Shown: positions 25,639 through 34,234 of the stretch, piece by piece
Layout of the letters: each line of letters opens with the position of its first letter
How positions within the stretch are numbered: the stretch's first letter is position 1
DNA from: JALZCH01 sp036387315
GTDB taxonomy: Bacteria > Acidobacteriota > Blastocatellia > Pyrinomonadales > Pyrinomonadaceae
DNA length: 64,000 nucleotides
Direction: 5' to 3'
Assembly (NCBI GenBank): GCA_036387315.1
Contig: DASVTY010000099.1
Location: 3,708 to 67,707 of the forward strand
Notes under the pieces: generated by a model
The model's database searches: none
The model's input: the letters and a program-made list of their open reading frames with translations, nothing else
What the model was told of the DNA's origin: nothing
Position numbers and translations under genes: made by a program

Positions 25639-28600
25639 ACCCGTTAGAACGAATTTCGTGCAAGATTTGACGCGCCGAATCGAGAATTTGTTGGCTTTCG
25701 TTTGCGGAATTTATCGGAATTCTTAAAACCCCGTTCGGCGAAAAACCGATGCCTTCGCCGGAATTAACCAAATCCATCAATTTTTCCGGTTCAACCATTG
25801 CGCGTTCCGACAATTTAAAAGCGATTCCCTGCGGCGTTTTATCAATCGAAAGCACGCGCATTTCTTCTGCAAGACGACGAAGTTTGGCATAATTAAAAAG
25901 ATTTTCGACCGATTCCGGCGCGCGCCCGTAACGATCCTGGATTTCGGCAAAAAGTTTATTTAAAACGTCTTCCGAATTTGCCGATGAAATGCGTTTGTAA
26001 GTTCTCAGACGCTGCGACATATCGGCGATATAATCGGTCGGAATCGAAACGTCAACGCCCAAGTTAATCGAAACGCTGGCTTCGTCCTCAATTTCGTCGC
26101 CGCGAATTTCGGCGACCGTGCGTTCGAGCATTCTGGTGTACAAATCAAAACCGAGCGCGTCCAAATGCCCCGATTGCTCGCCGCCGAGCATATTTCCCGC
26201 TCCGCGCAATTCCAAATCGAGCGCGGCGATTCTGAAACCCGCGCCCAGATCGGAAAATTCACGAATTGCAGAAAGACGACGACGCGCAATCGGCGTTAGC
26301 GTTAGCTCGCCCGGAATCAACAAATAAGCGTAAGCGCGGCGATTTGAGCGCCCGACGCGACCTCGCAGTTGATAAAGCTGTGATAAACCGTAATTATCGG
26401 CGCGGTTGATGATAATTGTATTCGCTCGCGGAATGTCAATGCCGTTTTCGATAATCGTCGTGGCGACCAGAACGTCGAATTTATAATCAACAAAATCGAG
26501 CATCGCCGTTTCCATTTCCTGTTCGTTCATTTGCCCGTGAGCGACGATAATTCTGGCTTCCGGCACGATTTTTTTGATCAAAGCGGCGATTGATTGGATT
26601 GTCTCGACGCGGTTGTGAATAAAAAAGACTTGCCCTTGTCGTGACATTTCCAATTCAATCGCCGATTTAATCACCGAATCGGAAAACTGGACGACCTGCG
26701 TGTTAATCGCCAGACGGTCGCGCGGCGCGGTTTCAATCACAGACATATCGCGCATTCCGGTCAAAGCCATATTTAAAGTGCGCGGAATCGGAGTTGCCGA
26801 AAGCGTCAAAACGTCAACTTTCTTTTTAAGCTGCTTCAAACGCTCTTTGTGAGCGACGCCGAAACGCTGTTCTTCGTCAACAACCACCAGCCCTAAATTC
26901 GGAATCACGACATCTTTCGACAAAATCCGGTGCGTCCCGATAATGATGTCAACCGCGCCGGATTCGAGTTTTTTGACGGCTTCTTTTTGCTCTTTAGGCG
27001 AGCGGAAACGCGATAAAAGCTCAACCGTGATTGGAAATGCCGCAAAGCGTTTTTTGAAAGTTTCGTAATGCTGATACGCCAAAACGGTGGTCGGAGTTAA
27101 AACCGCGACTTGTTTTGAATCCATGGCGGCTTTAAAAGCGGCGCGCATCGCCACTTCGGTTTTGCCGAAACCGACATCGCCGCAGAGCAATCTGTCCATC
27201 GGCGTCGTCGCTTCCATATCTTTTTTGACATCTTCGACCGAAGCCGCTTGATCTACGGTTAATTCGTACGGAAAAGCGTTCTCAAACTCGTCCTGCCAGG
27301 GCGAATCGGCGGCAAAAGCGTAGCCTTGAACTAGTTTTCTTTCGGCGTAAAGCCGCAAAAGCTCGTCCGCCATATCGCGCATCGCGCGTTTGGCTTTGGC
27401 TTTTTTGGCTTGCCAGCCGATTCCGCCCAATTTATCGAGATTAGGCGTCTGCGCTTCGGCGCTCGAAAAACGCGAAACCAGATCGAGCCGCTCGACCGGA
27501 ACATACAACTTGGCGTTATCGGCGTAAGTGACGAGCATAAACTCAACGCTCTGCTCGCCCATTTGCAGCGCATTCAGACCTTCAAAACGCCCGATTCCGT
27601 GATCAACGTGAACGACAAAATCGCCCGGTTTCAAATCCCGGAAATCCGACAGAAACGCGCCGGTTCTATCTTTTTGACTTTTGCCTTTCGACTTTTGCTT
27701 TTCAGCCTTGTTTCTCTGCTGCTGCGCCTGAAATTCGGGATGTACCTGATATTTTTCGATTTCGTCGAAAAGATCGGCTTCTGTATGAACGATTAAATTG
27801 GCAACGGGAAGCTCAAAACCGGAACTTAGATTTCCGAGCGCAAACGAATCAGACGATAAATTAACTTCAGATTCGCGCAAAAGCTCGCTGACGCGCTCGC
27901 GCATTCCGCTCGTTTGCAAAACGAAAATCGTTCGCTGCTCGTTGCTCGTCGTTCGCTGCTGACTGCGTTTTAAATCGCTTGCCAATTCGCTGATTCGATT
28001 GTGATAACGGCGCGCGGCGCGGGAAATGATTTCGATTTCGGCTGCTTTTTCGGCAGTTGAAAAAAGAAATAAAGGTTTTGCAGCCTGAGATTTTATATTC
28101 GGAATTTGAATTTGCGGATTTTCATTTTCAAACGCCAGACTTTCATCAGTCGCGGCTGCGGCGCGTCCCAAAGCGCGAAGCTCTAATCGCTGTTTTCCGC
28201 CGACTAGCTCGCGCAATTCATCCGGCGTCAAAAACAACTCGTTCGGCAGCAAGCCTAATTCGTCGGCTCGGTTTGTTTCCTCAAAACTGTTTTCCAAATT
28301 CTGGTAAAACGAGCCGAGATATTTTTCGACGCTTGCCGGTTCATCAAAAATTAAAACGGCGTCTTTGGGTAAATAATCGAAAGCCGCGCCTTTGCGTTCG
28401 TGTAAAACCGGAAGCAGAAACTCCCAACCGGAAAAAGATTCGCCTTCATCGGCAAACTGCGTGCGATCCGCCAAAGCGCGGGCAAAGCGTTCGTCCGAAA
28501 ATCTTTCGCGCGCGAAAAACGCCCAGTCCCGGAAATCCTGCGGCAAAGCGGCAAACTCGCGCATCGGCGCAAAGGAGATTTCTTTTAGTTGTTGGGTTGA

Positions 28601-29326
28601 AAGCTGAGTTTCCGGGTCGAACTCACGAATCGAATCAACCGTGTCGCCCCAAAATTCGACGCGCACGGGCAATTCGCAATCGGGCGACCAAACATCAACA
28701 ATTCCGCCGCGCGAAGAAAATTGCCCGACGCCAGCAACGGGTTCTTCGCGGACATAGCCGCAAGCGACGAGCTTTTCGATTAATTCTTCGGGCGGAAAAT
28801 CTTCTTCGCGCCGAAGATATGCGCCCAAATTTCTTAACTCTTCGGGCGCAACAGTTTTCGCGACAAGCGCGCGAGCCGTCAAAAGCAAAAAATCCGGCAC
28901 CGTTTGCGTCAGCCGCCAGAGCGTCAAAGCGCGCTGCTCCAAAGTTTCCGCGTGCGGCGAAACTCCGGCATACGGATCGGCGTCGGACGAAGGCAATATT
29001 AAAATTTGTTCGTTGTTCGTTGTTCGTCGTTCGTTGTTAGATTTTTCCTGTAACGAACGACGAACGACGAACGACTGACTAAAAAAACAAAGATCACCGT
29101 TCCAATCTTCCAAATCTTTGTTTGTTTCGGAGACGACGACAAAAGTCTTTCCGGTTTCTTTTTGTAATGCGGCTAAAACGCAGGCTTTCGCCGCTCCGCT
29201 CGTTAACCCTGCAAGCGAAACAATCGGCGAGCCGCGCCGGATTTCATCGAACAAACGACGAAATTCTTCGCTCGCTGCGATGCGCTCGAAAACGTCGGCT
29301 TGTTTGATTTCAGTCGCGCTGCTCAT
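25637..29326 (-). CDS. mfd: Transcription-repair coupling factor Mfd
   Basis: 1229 residues, somewhat longer than the usual 1150-1180. The N-terminal UvrB-like module is followed by the RNA-polymerase-binding CarD-like domain (L-K-P-G-D-F-V-V-H-V-D-H-G-I-G-R-F, about 560-577). RecG-like helicase motifs include G-D-V-G-F-G-K-T-E (about 712-720) and V-D-E-E-Q-R-F-G. It ends in a C-terminal autoinhibitory domain. It removes stalled RNA polymerase and recruits UvrA. Unusually, three patches are low-complexity, charged sequence read from tandem heptamers: residues about 84-107, 455-467 and 539-554. All are in frame and lie between domains or in surface loops. Without them the length would be close to the family norm. 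Confidence 0.93.
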   Translation of the reverse strand: MSSATEIKQADVFERIAASEEFRRLFDEIRRGSPIVSLAGLTSGAAKACVLAALQKETGKTFVVVSETNKDLEDWNGDLCFFSQSFVVRRSLQEKSNNERRTTNNEQILILPSSDADPYAGVSPHAETLEQRALTLWRLTQTVPDFLLLTARALVAKTVAPEELRNLGAYLRREEDFPPEELIEKLVACGYVREEPVAGVGQFSSRGGIVDVWSPDCELPVRVEFWGDTVDSIREFDPETQLSTQQLKEISFAPMREFAALPQDFRDWAFFARERFSDERFARALADRTQFADEGESFSGWEFLLPVLHERKGAAFDYLPKDAVLIFDEPASVEKYLGSFYQNLENSFEETNRADELGLLPNELFLTPDELRELVGGKQRLELRALGRAAAATDESLAFENENPQIQIPNIKSQAAKPLFLFSTAEKAAEIEIISRAARRYHNRISELASDLKRSQQRTTSNEQRTIFVLQTSGMRERVSELLRESEVNLSSDSFALGNLSSGFELPVANLIVHTEADLFDEIEKYQVHPEFQAQQQRNKAEKQKSKGKSQKDRTGAFLSDFRDLKPGDFVVHVDHGIGRFEGLNALQMGEQSVEFMLVTYADNAKLYVPVERLDLVSRFSSAEAQTPNLDKLGGIGWQAKKAKAKRAMRDMADELLRLYAERKLVQGYAFAADSPWQDEFENAFPYELTVDQAASVEDVKKDMEATTPMDRLLCGDVGFGKTEVAMRAAFKAAMDSKQVAVLTPTTVLAYQHYETFKKRFAAFPITVELLSRFRSPKEQKEAVKKLESGAVDIIIGTHRILSKDVVIPNLGLVVVDEEQRFGVAHKERLKQLKKKVDVLTLSATPIPRTLNMALTGMRDMSVIETAPRDRLAINTQVVQFSDSVIKSAIELEMSRQGQVFFIHNRVETIQSIAALIKKIVPEARIIVAHGQMNEQEMETAMLDFVDYKFDVLVATTIIENGIDIPRANTIIINRADNYGLSQLYQLRGRVGRSNRRAYAYLLIPGELTLTPIARRRLSAIREFSDLGAGFRIAALDLELRGAGNMLGGEQSGHLDALGFDLYTRMLERTVAEIRGDEIEDEASVSINLGVDVSIPTDYIADMSQRLRTYKRISSANSEDVLNKLFAEIQDRYGRAPESVENLFNYAKLRRLAEEMRVLSIDKTPQGIAFKLSERAMVEPEKLMDLVNSGEGIGFSPNGVLRIPINSANESQQILDSARQILHEIRSNG
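27668..27712. repeat. Short heptamer tract inside mfd (CTTTTGC/CTTTTGA type)
   Basis: Near-tandem ACTTTTG-containing units read on the minus strand as a Lys/Gln/Ser-rich stretch just before the CarD-like domain. No complementary arm is obvious. In frame. Confidence 0.6.
27929..27963. repeat. Short heptamer tract inside mfd (GTTCGCT/GCTCGTT type)
   Basis: About five GTTCGCT-like units in 35 nt, encoding S-Q-Q-R-T-T-S-N-E-Q-R-T on the minus strand. It is related in sequence to the elements at 29008-29076 and 31222-31300. In frame. Confidence 0.7.
29008..29076. repeat. Heptamer inverted-repeat element inside mfd (GTTCGTT/GTTCGTC family)
   Basis: Left arm 29008-29039 has four GTTCGTT/C units; right arm 29051-29076 is the complement; the loop is 11 nt. 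It is read in frame near the N-terminus of Mfd (residues about 84-107). It is the same unit family as the intergenic element at 31222-31300. Confidence 0.85.
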
Positions 29327-29413
29327 TTGCTTTTAAACAAAAGTTTGCCACAAAAAGACGGCGAATGAACAGCGCTGTATTATTTATTTGCTAGGAAGTT
29401 AATTAAAAGGGCA

Positions 29414-29498
29414 AACTGTCAACTATCAACTATCAACTATCAACTATTGCTCAGAAAACCTTTGTTTAATTGCAAGACAGTTGATAGTTACGTTGATT
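29414..29498. repeat. Heptamer element between MFS gene and mfd (CAACTAT family)
   Basis: Four tandem CAACTAT units at about 29419-29446 and a shorter complementary arm (TTGATAG, GTTGAT) at 29472-29498. It lies in the 240-nt gap between two minus-strand genes. The remainder of the gap shows nothing else clear; it should hold the mfd promoter if mfd is separately transcribed. Confidence 0.8.
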
Positions 29499-29566
29499 TT
29501 CGCAATTTTGAAACTTTTAGTTTAGCAGTGTGGCGATAAAAATCGCCGTAACTTCTTGAGAATTTC

Positions 29567-30814
29567 TTAAATCGTTTGTTGATTCATACTGCGGCTACCG
29601 AGCCACAAACAAACGGCGCTCAACAGGCACGAAATCGGGCAAACGAGCAGCGCATAACGCAGCATCGCCGGATTTTGGGTCGCGCCGAAGCGGTCGCTTA
29701 AAAACCCGATTAAATTCGAGCCAAAGAAATAAGCCGCAATGTTAACCGCGAAAAAATAAATTGCCACGCCCAGACCGCGCAGATTAACACCAGCGATTTC
29801 GGTCACATCAGCCGCCGCCGCTCCGAGCCAACCGAGAGCCGCAGCCAGCAGAACGAAATTTGCCAGCAAGATCAAATAAACGTTGTCCGTAAAAATCAAC
29901 AAAACCCAGAACGGAACGGAGATGAGCGAAAGCAGCGCGCCGTAAAGCATTCGCCCGCCGCGTTGTCGTTTGCGAAACAAATCGGCTAGCGCGCCGCCGA
30001 ACAGCGTCGCCGGGATTCCCGCGATTAAAGTTAAAACGCCGCCCCAAAATCCGATTGTCACGAGATCAAATTTATGCAATCTAAAATAAAACGTCGCGCC
30101 CCAAATCGAAAGATTGTTTGTCGCCAAACCAAGTAGAGCGTATCCGAGACAAAGCAGAACAAAACTTTTGTTTGATAAAAGTTTGCGCCAATCCGCACTC
30201 GAATAGTTAGCGTCGTTTGCCGAAGCGTTGGCGTTTCTTACGGGTTCGCGGAGCAGAAAAACCAGAACGGCGAAAACGATGCCGGGGAAACCGACAATCA
30301 TAAACGCTTCGCGCCAGCCGATCTGGCTCAAATAACCGCCGAGCAAAGCCGCAAGTCCCGCGCCAATTGCGATTCCCATTGAATAAATGCTCGTCACGGT
30401 CGCGCGTTTTGAAGGCGGAAAATAATCGCTCAAAAGCGAAATCGCCGCCGGTCCGAGAGTCGCTTCGCCGACTCCGACGCCGACGCGACACAAAAAAATC
30501 GTCCAGAAATCCCACGCAAAAGCCGTCAAACCGGAAAACAAGCTCCAAACAGCCACGCCGATTGCGATTATTTTCGTCCGCGAGCCTTTGTCGGCAATTC
30601 GCCCGAACGGAATTCCGAGCAGCGTGTAAAAAATCACGAACGAAGTTGTTCCGAGCAGCGCGAGCTGCGTGTCGGAAAACGACATTTCCTTTTTAATTAA
30701 AGGAAAAAGAATGTAAATAATCGTGCGGTCGAGAAAATTCAAAACGTACACGACCATCAGCAGCGCAAGCGCGTACCAAGCATAACCGGAGGCTTTTTCG
30801 GAAATTTGCTTCAT
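29567..30814 (-). CDS. Major facilitator superfamily transporter
   Basis: 415 residues from ATG at 30814; the longer upstream reading is unconserved. Twelve predicted transmembrane helices. The loop 2-3 motif G-R-I-A-D-K-G-S-R-T lies at the usual place (MFS motif A), and a second copy G-A-L-A-D-L-F-R-K-R-Q-R follows TM8. It resembles the spinster-like / hexuronate-type branch, whose substrates include organic acids and lipids. It starts 5 nt after the MaoC stop, so it is cotranscribed with the acyl-processing genes. The substrate is not determined. Confidence 0.8.
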   Translation of the reverse strand: MKQISEKASGYAWYALALLMVVYVLNFLDRTIIYILFPLIKKEMSFSDTQLALLGTTSFVIFYTLLGIPFGRIADKGSRTKIIAIGVAVWSLFSGLTAFAWDFWTIFLCRVGVGVGEATLGPAAISLLSDYFPPSKRATVTSIYSMGIAIGAGLAALLGGYLSQIGWREAFMIVGFPGIVFAVLVFLLREPVRNANASANDANYSSADWRKLLSNKSFVLLCLGYALLGLATNNLSIWGATFYFRLHKFDLVTIGFWGGVLTLIAGIPATLFGGALADLFRKRQRGGRMLYGALLSLISVPFWVLLIFTDNVYLILLANFVLLAAALGWLGAAAADVTEIAGVNLRGLGVAIYFFAVNIAAYFFGSNLIGFLSDRFGATQNPAMLRYALLVCPISCLLSAVCLWLGSRSMNQQTI

Positions 30815-30819
30815 TCGAT

Positions 30820-31221
30820 TTATTGAAGAATCATAACCACGGCTTCGCCTTTGACAACCGTTTCGCCTGTTTGTTTTGTGCAAACGGTTTCGAGGGTGAC
30901 AATCGGTTTATCCTCGCGGATGTCGGCGACGGTCGCCGTCGCGGTAACGGTATCGTCAATAAAAACCGGCGCGACAAATTTCAAAGTTTGCGACAGATAA
31001 ACGATTTTGCGCTCTTTAAATTCGTAACCGAGAACGGCTGAAATCAAAGCTCCCGAAATCATTCCATGCGCGATGCGTTGCCCGAAACGAGTAGTTTTCG
31101 CAAACTCTTCGTCAATGTGAATCGGGTTGTAATCGCCCGACAACTCGGCAAATGCGCGCACAACCGAATCAGTAATTTGTTTGCTGGTCGAAAATTGATC
31201 GCCTATTTTTAAATCCATCAT
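30820..31221 (-). CDS. MaoC-like (R)-specific enoyl-CoA hydratase
   Basis: 133 residues from ATG at 31221; a longer reading would start in repeat DNA. A hot-dog fold with the hydratase motif D-Y-N-P-I-H-I-D (Asp and His catalytic) and G-x-x-I-A-H-G-M-I. Members hydrate trans-2-enoyl-CoA to (R)-3-hydroxyacyl-CoA, or act in related dehydrations. Its position after the acyl-CoA ligase and hydrolase fits fatty-acyl processing. The start codon sits at the edge of a repeat element with no clear ribosome site. Confidence 0.85.
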   Translation of the reverse strand: MMDLKIGDQFSTSKQITDSVVRAFAELSGDYNPIHIDEEFAKTTRFGQRIAHGMISGALISAVLGYEFKERKIVYLSQTLKFVAPVFIDDTVTATATVADIREDKPIVTLETVCTKQTGETVVKGEAVVMILQ

Positions 31222-31300
31222 TTTGTTGGTCGTTCGTCGCTCATCGCTCATCGTAGATTGCTTTTTGCAACGAACAACGAACGACGAACAACGAACAAAC
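31222..31300. repeat. Heptamer inverted-repeat element between hydrolase and maoC (GTTCGTC family)
   Basis: Arms 31225-31251 and 31267-31299 of GTTCGTC/GATGAGC-like units and complement, with a loop of about 15 nt. It fills the gap from the hydrolase stop codon (31303-31301) to the maoC ATG. Confidence 0.85.
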
Positions 31301-32161
31301 TTATTTTGCTTCTAAAAATTTGAGAACAGCCGCGTTAAAATCCGCCGCTTTTTCGACTTGCGGGACGTGACCGCATTGGTCGAAGACGACGAGCTGCGAG
31401 CCTGCGATTTCTCGATTAAAACGCTCGCCGTCAGCCAATTTTAATAAACCGTCCTGTTTGCCCCAGATGATTAAAGTCGGTTTTTTGATTTGATTAAGCT
31501 GCCCGTCCAAAAAATCTTCGTCGCGTTTGATTGATTCGATGAGGCTGTTGATAGTGTCTCCGTCGTTTGCCTGAACGCGGACTTTCATTGATTCTTCGAT
31601 AAACACGGGGCTGCCGAAAATCGCCTGGTTGTAGAAAACGAGCTTGACGAGCTGGCGCACTTCGTCTCGCGTCGAATAATTCAAACCGTAAATTTGCTTT
31701 AAATCAATTTCGCTCGGCTTCAAACCGGCGGCGTCCGCCAGAACGATTTTTTCGACTCGATTCGGATATTTAATCGCCGTCCAAGCCGCCACCCAGCCGC
31801 CCAAAGAATTTCCGACGAGCGTCGCTTTTTCAATCTTCGTTTCCGACATAAACTTGTCGAGAAAATCAACATAAGTCCCGACGCGATATTTGAGCGACGG
31901 TCGGTCTGATTTCCCAAAACCGATTTGGTCGAGCGCGACGACGTGATATTTTTGCGCCAAAGCCGGAATATTAAATTGCCAACTGACAACGCTCGAACCA
32001 AGTCCATGCAGTAAAATGACTGTCGGTTTTGTCGCATCCCCGGCTTCGACGTAAGAAATTTTAGCGCCGAAAACCGTTGACGTTTTTTCCTGCGCCGCTT
32101 GCCCGAAAACCGCAAAGGAAAACAGGAAAACAAACAGAACGAGCAAAATTTGTTTTTTCAT
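31301..32161 (-). CDS. Exported alpha/beta hydrolase
   Basis: 286 residues from ATG at 32161; residues of the longer reading come from repeat DNA. Signal peptide 1-21 (F-A-V-F-G-Q). Oxyanion motif H-G-L-G-S-S, nucleophile elbow G-N-S-L-G-G, acid in W-G-K-Q-D-G and histidine in C-G-H-V-P-Q complete a serine-hydrolase triad. Expected in the periplasm, where it could cleave esters taken in by the cluster's TonB receptor. Substrate unknown. Confidence 0.82.
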   Translation of the reverse strand: MKKQILLVLFVFLFSFAVFGQAAQEKTSTVFGAKISYVEAGDATKPTVILLHGLGSSVVSWQFNIPALAQKYHVVALDQIGFGKSDRPSLKYRVGTYVDFLDKFMSETKIEKATLVGNSLGGWVAAWTAIKYPNRVEKIVLADAAGLKPSEIDLKQIYGLNYSTRDEVRQLVKLVFYNQAIFGSPVFIEESMKVRVQANDGDTINSLIESIKRDEDFLDGQLNQIKKPTLIIWGKQDGLLKLADGERFNREIAGSQLVVFDQCGHVPQVEKAADFNAAVLKFLEAK

Positions 32162-32178
32162 AATTTTAAACCGATAAT

Positions 32179-32280
32179 TTCTCTGTGCTAACTCTCTGTG
32201 ACTTCTCCGTGTTCTCTGTGGTGAAAAAAGATTTAACACAGAGCGCACGGAGAAGCCACAGAGTTCACTAAGAGTTTCAA
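32179..32280. repeat. Inverted-repeat element between acyl-CoA ligase and hydrolase genes (TCTGTG family)
   Basis: Arms about 32181-32222 and 32234-32278, each with repeated CTCTGTG-type units, including a matching ACTTCTCCGTG / CACGGAGAAG core. It fills nearly the whole gap between the two minus-strand genes. Confidence 0.8.
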
Positions 32281-32290
32281 TTCGCAATCT

Positions 32291-34138
32291 TCATTCGTAA
32301 AGTTTTTGCAAAACGTCCTGAAATCTTTGGCTGACGACGTTTCGTTTTAATTTCAGCGTCGGCGTTATTTCGTCCGCTTCGGCTGAAAAATCGCGTTCTA
32401 AAATTACAAACCGTTTGATTTGCTCGCTCGAAGCAACGCGCGCGTTTGTTTTTTCGACTTGCGCTCGAACGATTTCGTGAATCTCCGGCTTTTGCGTCAA
32501 ATCGGCAAAACTTTCAAATTCAATTCCGCGCGCCCGCGCAAACGCTTCGGCTTCGAGCTGATTTAAAGTTATGAGCGCGACCAGAAACGAACGCCCGTCG
32601 CCGTAAATAAATGCTTGCGAGATTAAATGATTTTCTTTCAGCAGATTTTCAAGCAGCGCAGGCGCAACGTTTTTCCCGTTTGAAAGCACAATGATTTCTT
32701 TTTTGCGCCCTGTAATTTTCAAAAATCCGTCTTCATCCAAACTGCCCAAATCGCCGGTTTTTAGCCAGCCTTCGGCGTCAAACATTTCAGCAGTTTTTTC
32801 CGGCTCTTTGTAATAACCGGAAAACATCATCGGACTTTTAACGAGAATTTCGCCGTCCGGCGCGATTTTGACTTGGCACATCGGCATTGGTTTTCCGACC
32901 GTCCCGAATTTAAAATCATCGGCGCGATTAAACGCGACGCAGATGTTTTCGGTCAAACCGTAAGCCTGCAAAATCGGCAAATCGGCAGCGGCGAAAAATT
33001 CGGCGATTTCTTGGGGCAAAGGCGCGCCGCCGCTCGTCGCAAGCCGGATTCTGCCGCCGAAAGCATCTTTGACTCGCTGCAAAGCGGGCAAAACATCTTG
33101 AAATCTCTCATGCAAATCAAACGAAATTTCCTGTTTCGCCTGTTGAAGGCGCGCAATTCCGCGCCCGACGTTTAAAGATTTTTCAAATTCTTCGCGTTCT
33201 TGAAGCCGCAAGTTCTGCACTTCGGAAACGACTTTGGCGTAAATCTTCTCGAAAAATCGCGGCAGCGAAGCGAAAACCGTCGGTTTGACTTCGAGCATAT
33301 AAGCATAGAGCTTTGACAAATCATCAACAAAATAAACGCTCGCGCCGTTGTAAAGCCGGTTGTAAATCCCCGAAATCCGCTCGGCGACGTGACAACCCGG
33401 CAAATAAGAAAACGAAACGTCGGTATCGTAAATCGAAACCGACTGCCGCAAAGATTCGCACGAATTTAAAACGTATTGATGAGACAACATCGCGCCTTTC
33501 GGCTGTCCGGTCGTGCCGGAAGTGTAAACCATTATCGCCGTGTCTTCTGCTTTGGCATTAAAGCCAAAGTTTTCCACCTGTGGAAAAAACTGCTCACGGC
33601 TTTCTCTGCCGAAAGCCAGAAACTCCTTGTAGTTTGTGATCGGAATTCCCTTGACTTCGGCAGAGTGTAATTTCCAAAAGAGTTTCTTTTGATTTACAAC
33701 AGCTTCAAATGAATATTCTTGCGTTTCTTCAAGGCAAATAATTTCCCTCAATTTCCGCAGAGGTTCGCCAATATCCAAAATCTTTTCCAACTGCTTTTGC
33801 GAATCAACAAAAACGAATTCTGCGTCTGAATGGTTGATGATGTAAGCGCACTGTTCGGGCGAACTGGTCGGATAAATTCCGACTCCGACTCCACCAGCCG
33901 CAATCGTTCCAACGTCGCAAATCGTCCATTCCGGCACATTTCCCGCCAAAATCGCCACGCTCGCGCCTTTTGTCAAACCCTTCGCCAGCAAAGCGCAGGC
34001 AAAGTCGTGAACCTGTTCTTCAAAATCTTCCCAATTCCGGGATTTCCAGCCATCATTTTTCCGCGAATAAAAAATTGGCTTGCCGCGATATTTCGCAGTT
34101 TGCGCGCGGAAAAGACTATAGATGTTTGGAAAATTCAT
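32291..34138 (-). CDS. Long-chain acyl-CoA synthetase (AMP-forming)
   Basis: 615 residues from ATG at 34138; a TTG at 34159 lies in repeat DNA. The AMP-binding P-loop Y-T-S-G-T-T-G-Q-P-K-G is present, with Q-A-Y-G-L-T-E, T-G-D-L-G and G-R-K-K-E-I-I-V. The catalytic Lys region S-N-G-K-N-V-A-P is at the C-terminus. It activates fatty acids to acyl-CoA (FadD/FACL group) at the inner membrane. Upstream is a KASIII-like gene and downstream an exported hydrolase and MaoC. Function as fatty-acid activation is well supported; chain length is not. Confidence 0.9.
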   Translation of the reverse strand: MNFPNIYSLFRAQTAKYRGKPIFYSRKNDGWKSRNWEDFEEQVHDFACALLAKGLTKGASVAILAGNVPEWTICDVGTIAAGGVGVGIYPTSSPEQCAYIINHSDAEFVFVDSQKQLEKILDIGEPLRKLREIICLEETQEYSFEAVVNQKKLFWKLHSAEVKGIPITNYKEFLAFGRESREQFFPQVENFGFNAKAEDTAIMVYTSGTTGQPKGAMLSHQYVLNSCESLRQSVSIYDTDVSFSYLPGCHVAERISGIYNRLYNGASVYFVDDLSKLYAYMLEVKPTVFASLPRFFEKIYAKVVSEVQNLRLQEREEFEKSLNVGRGIARLQQAKQEISFDLHERFQDVLPALQRVKDAFGGRIRLATSGGAPLPQEIAEFFAAADLPILQAYGLTENICVAFNRADDFKFGTVGKPMPMCQVKIAPDGEILVKSPMMFSGYYKEPEKTAEMFDAEGWLKTGDLGSLDEDGFLKITGRKKEIIVLSNGKNVAPALLENLLKENHLISQAFIYGDGRSFLVALITLNQLEAEAFARARGIEFESFADLTQKPEIHEIVRAQVEKTNARVASSEQIKRFVILERDFSAEADEITPTLKLKRNVVSQRFQDVLQKLYE

Positions 34139-34147
34139 TTTGTTTTT

Positions 34148-34234
34148 AGCCACGAACAAACACGAAAAATCACGAAATTAAAATCAAATTTATTCTTTTG
34201 TTTTTTTCATGTCCTTTCGTGTTTGTTCGTGGCT
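34148..34234. repeat. Inverted-repeat element between KASIII-like and acyl-CoA ligase genes (CACGAA family)
   Basis: Perfect 20-nt arms (34148-34167, 34215-34234) with a 47-nt interior that repeats CACGAAA-type units. One end overlaps the KASIII stop codon (34235-34233); the other is 9 nt from the ligase ATG. Confidence 0.88.

Noticed and set aside
28057..29040. Long plus-strand open frame opposite mfd
   Set aside because: Arg/Lys/Ser-rich shadow of the mfd coding strand with no motif and no ribosome site; mfd is unambiguous.
34139..34159. TTG start seven codons upstream of the acyl-CoA ligase ATG
   Set aside because: Those codons are the end of the repeat element; the ATG at 34138 opens the conserved protein.
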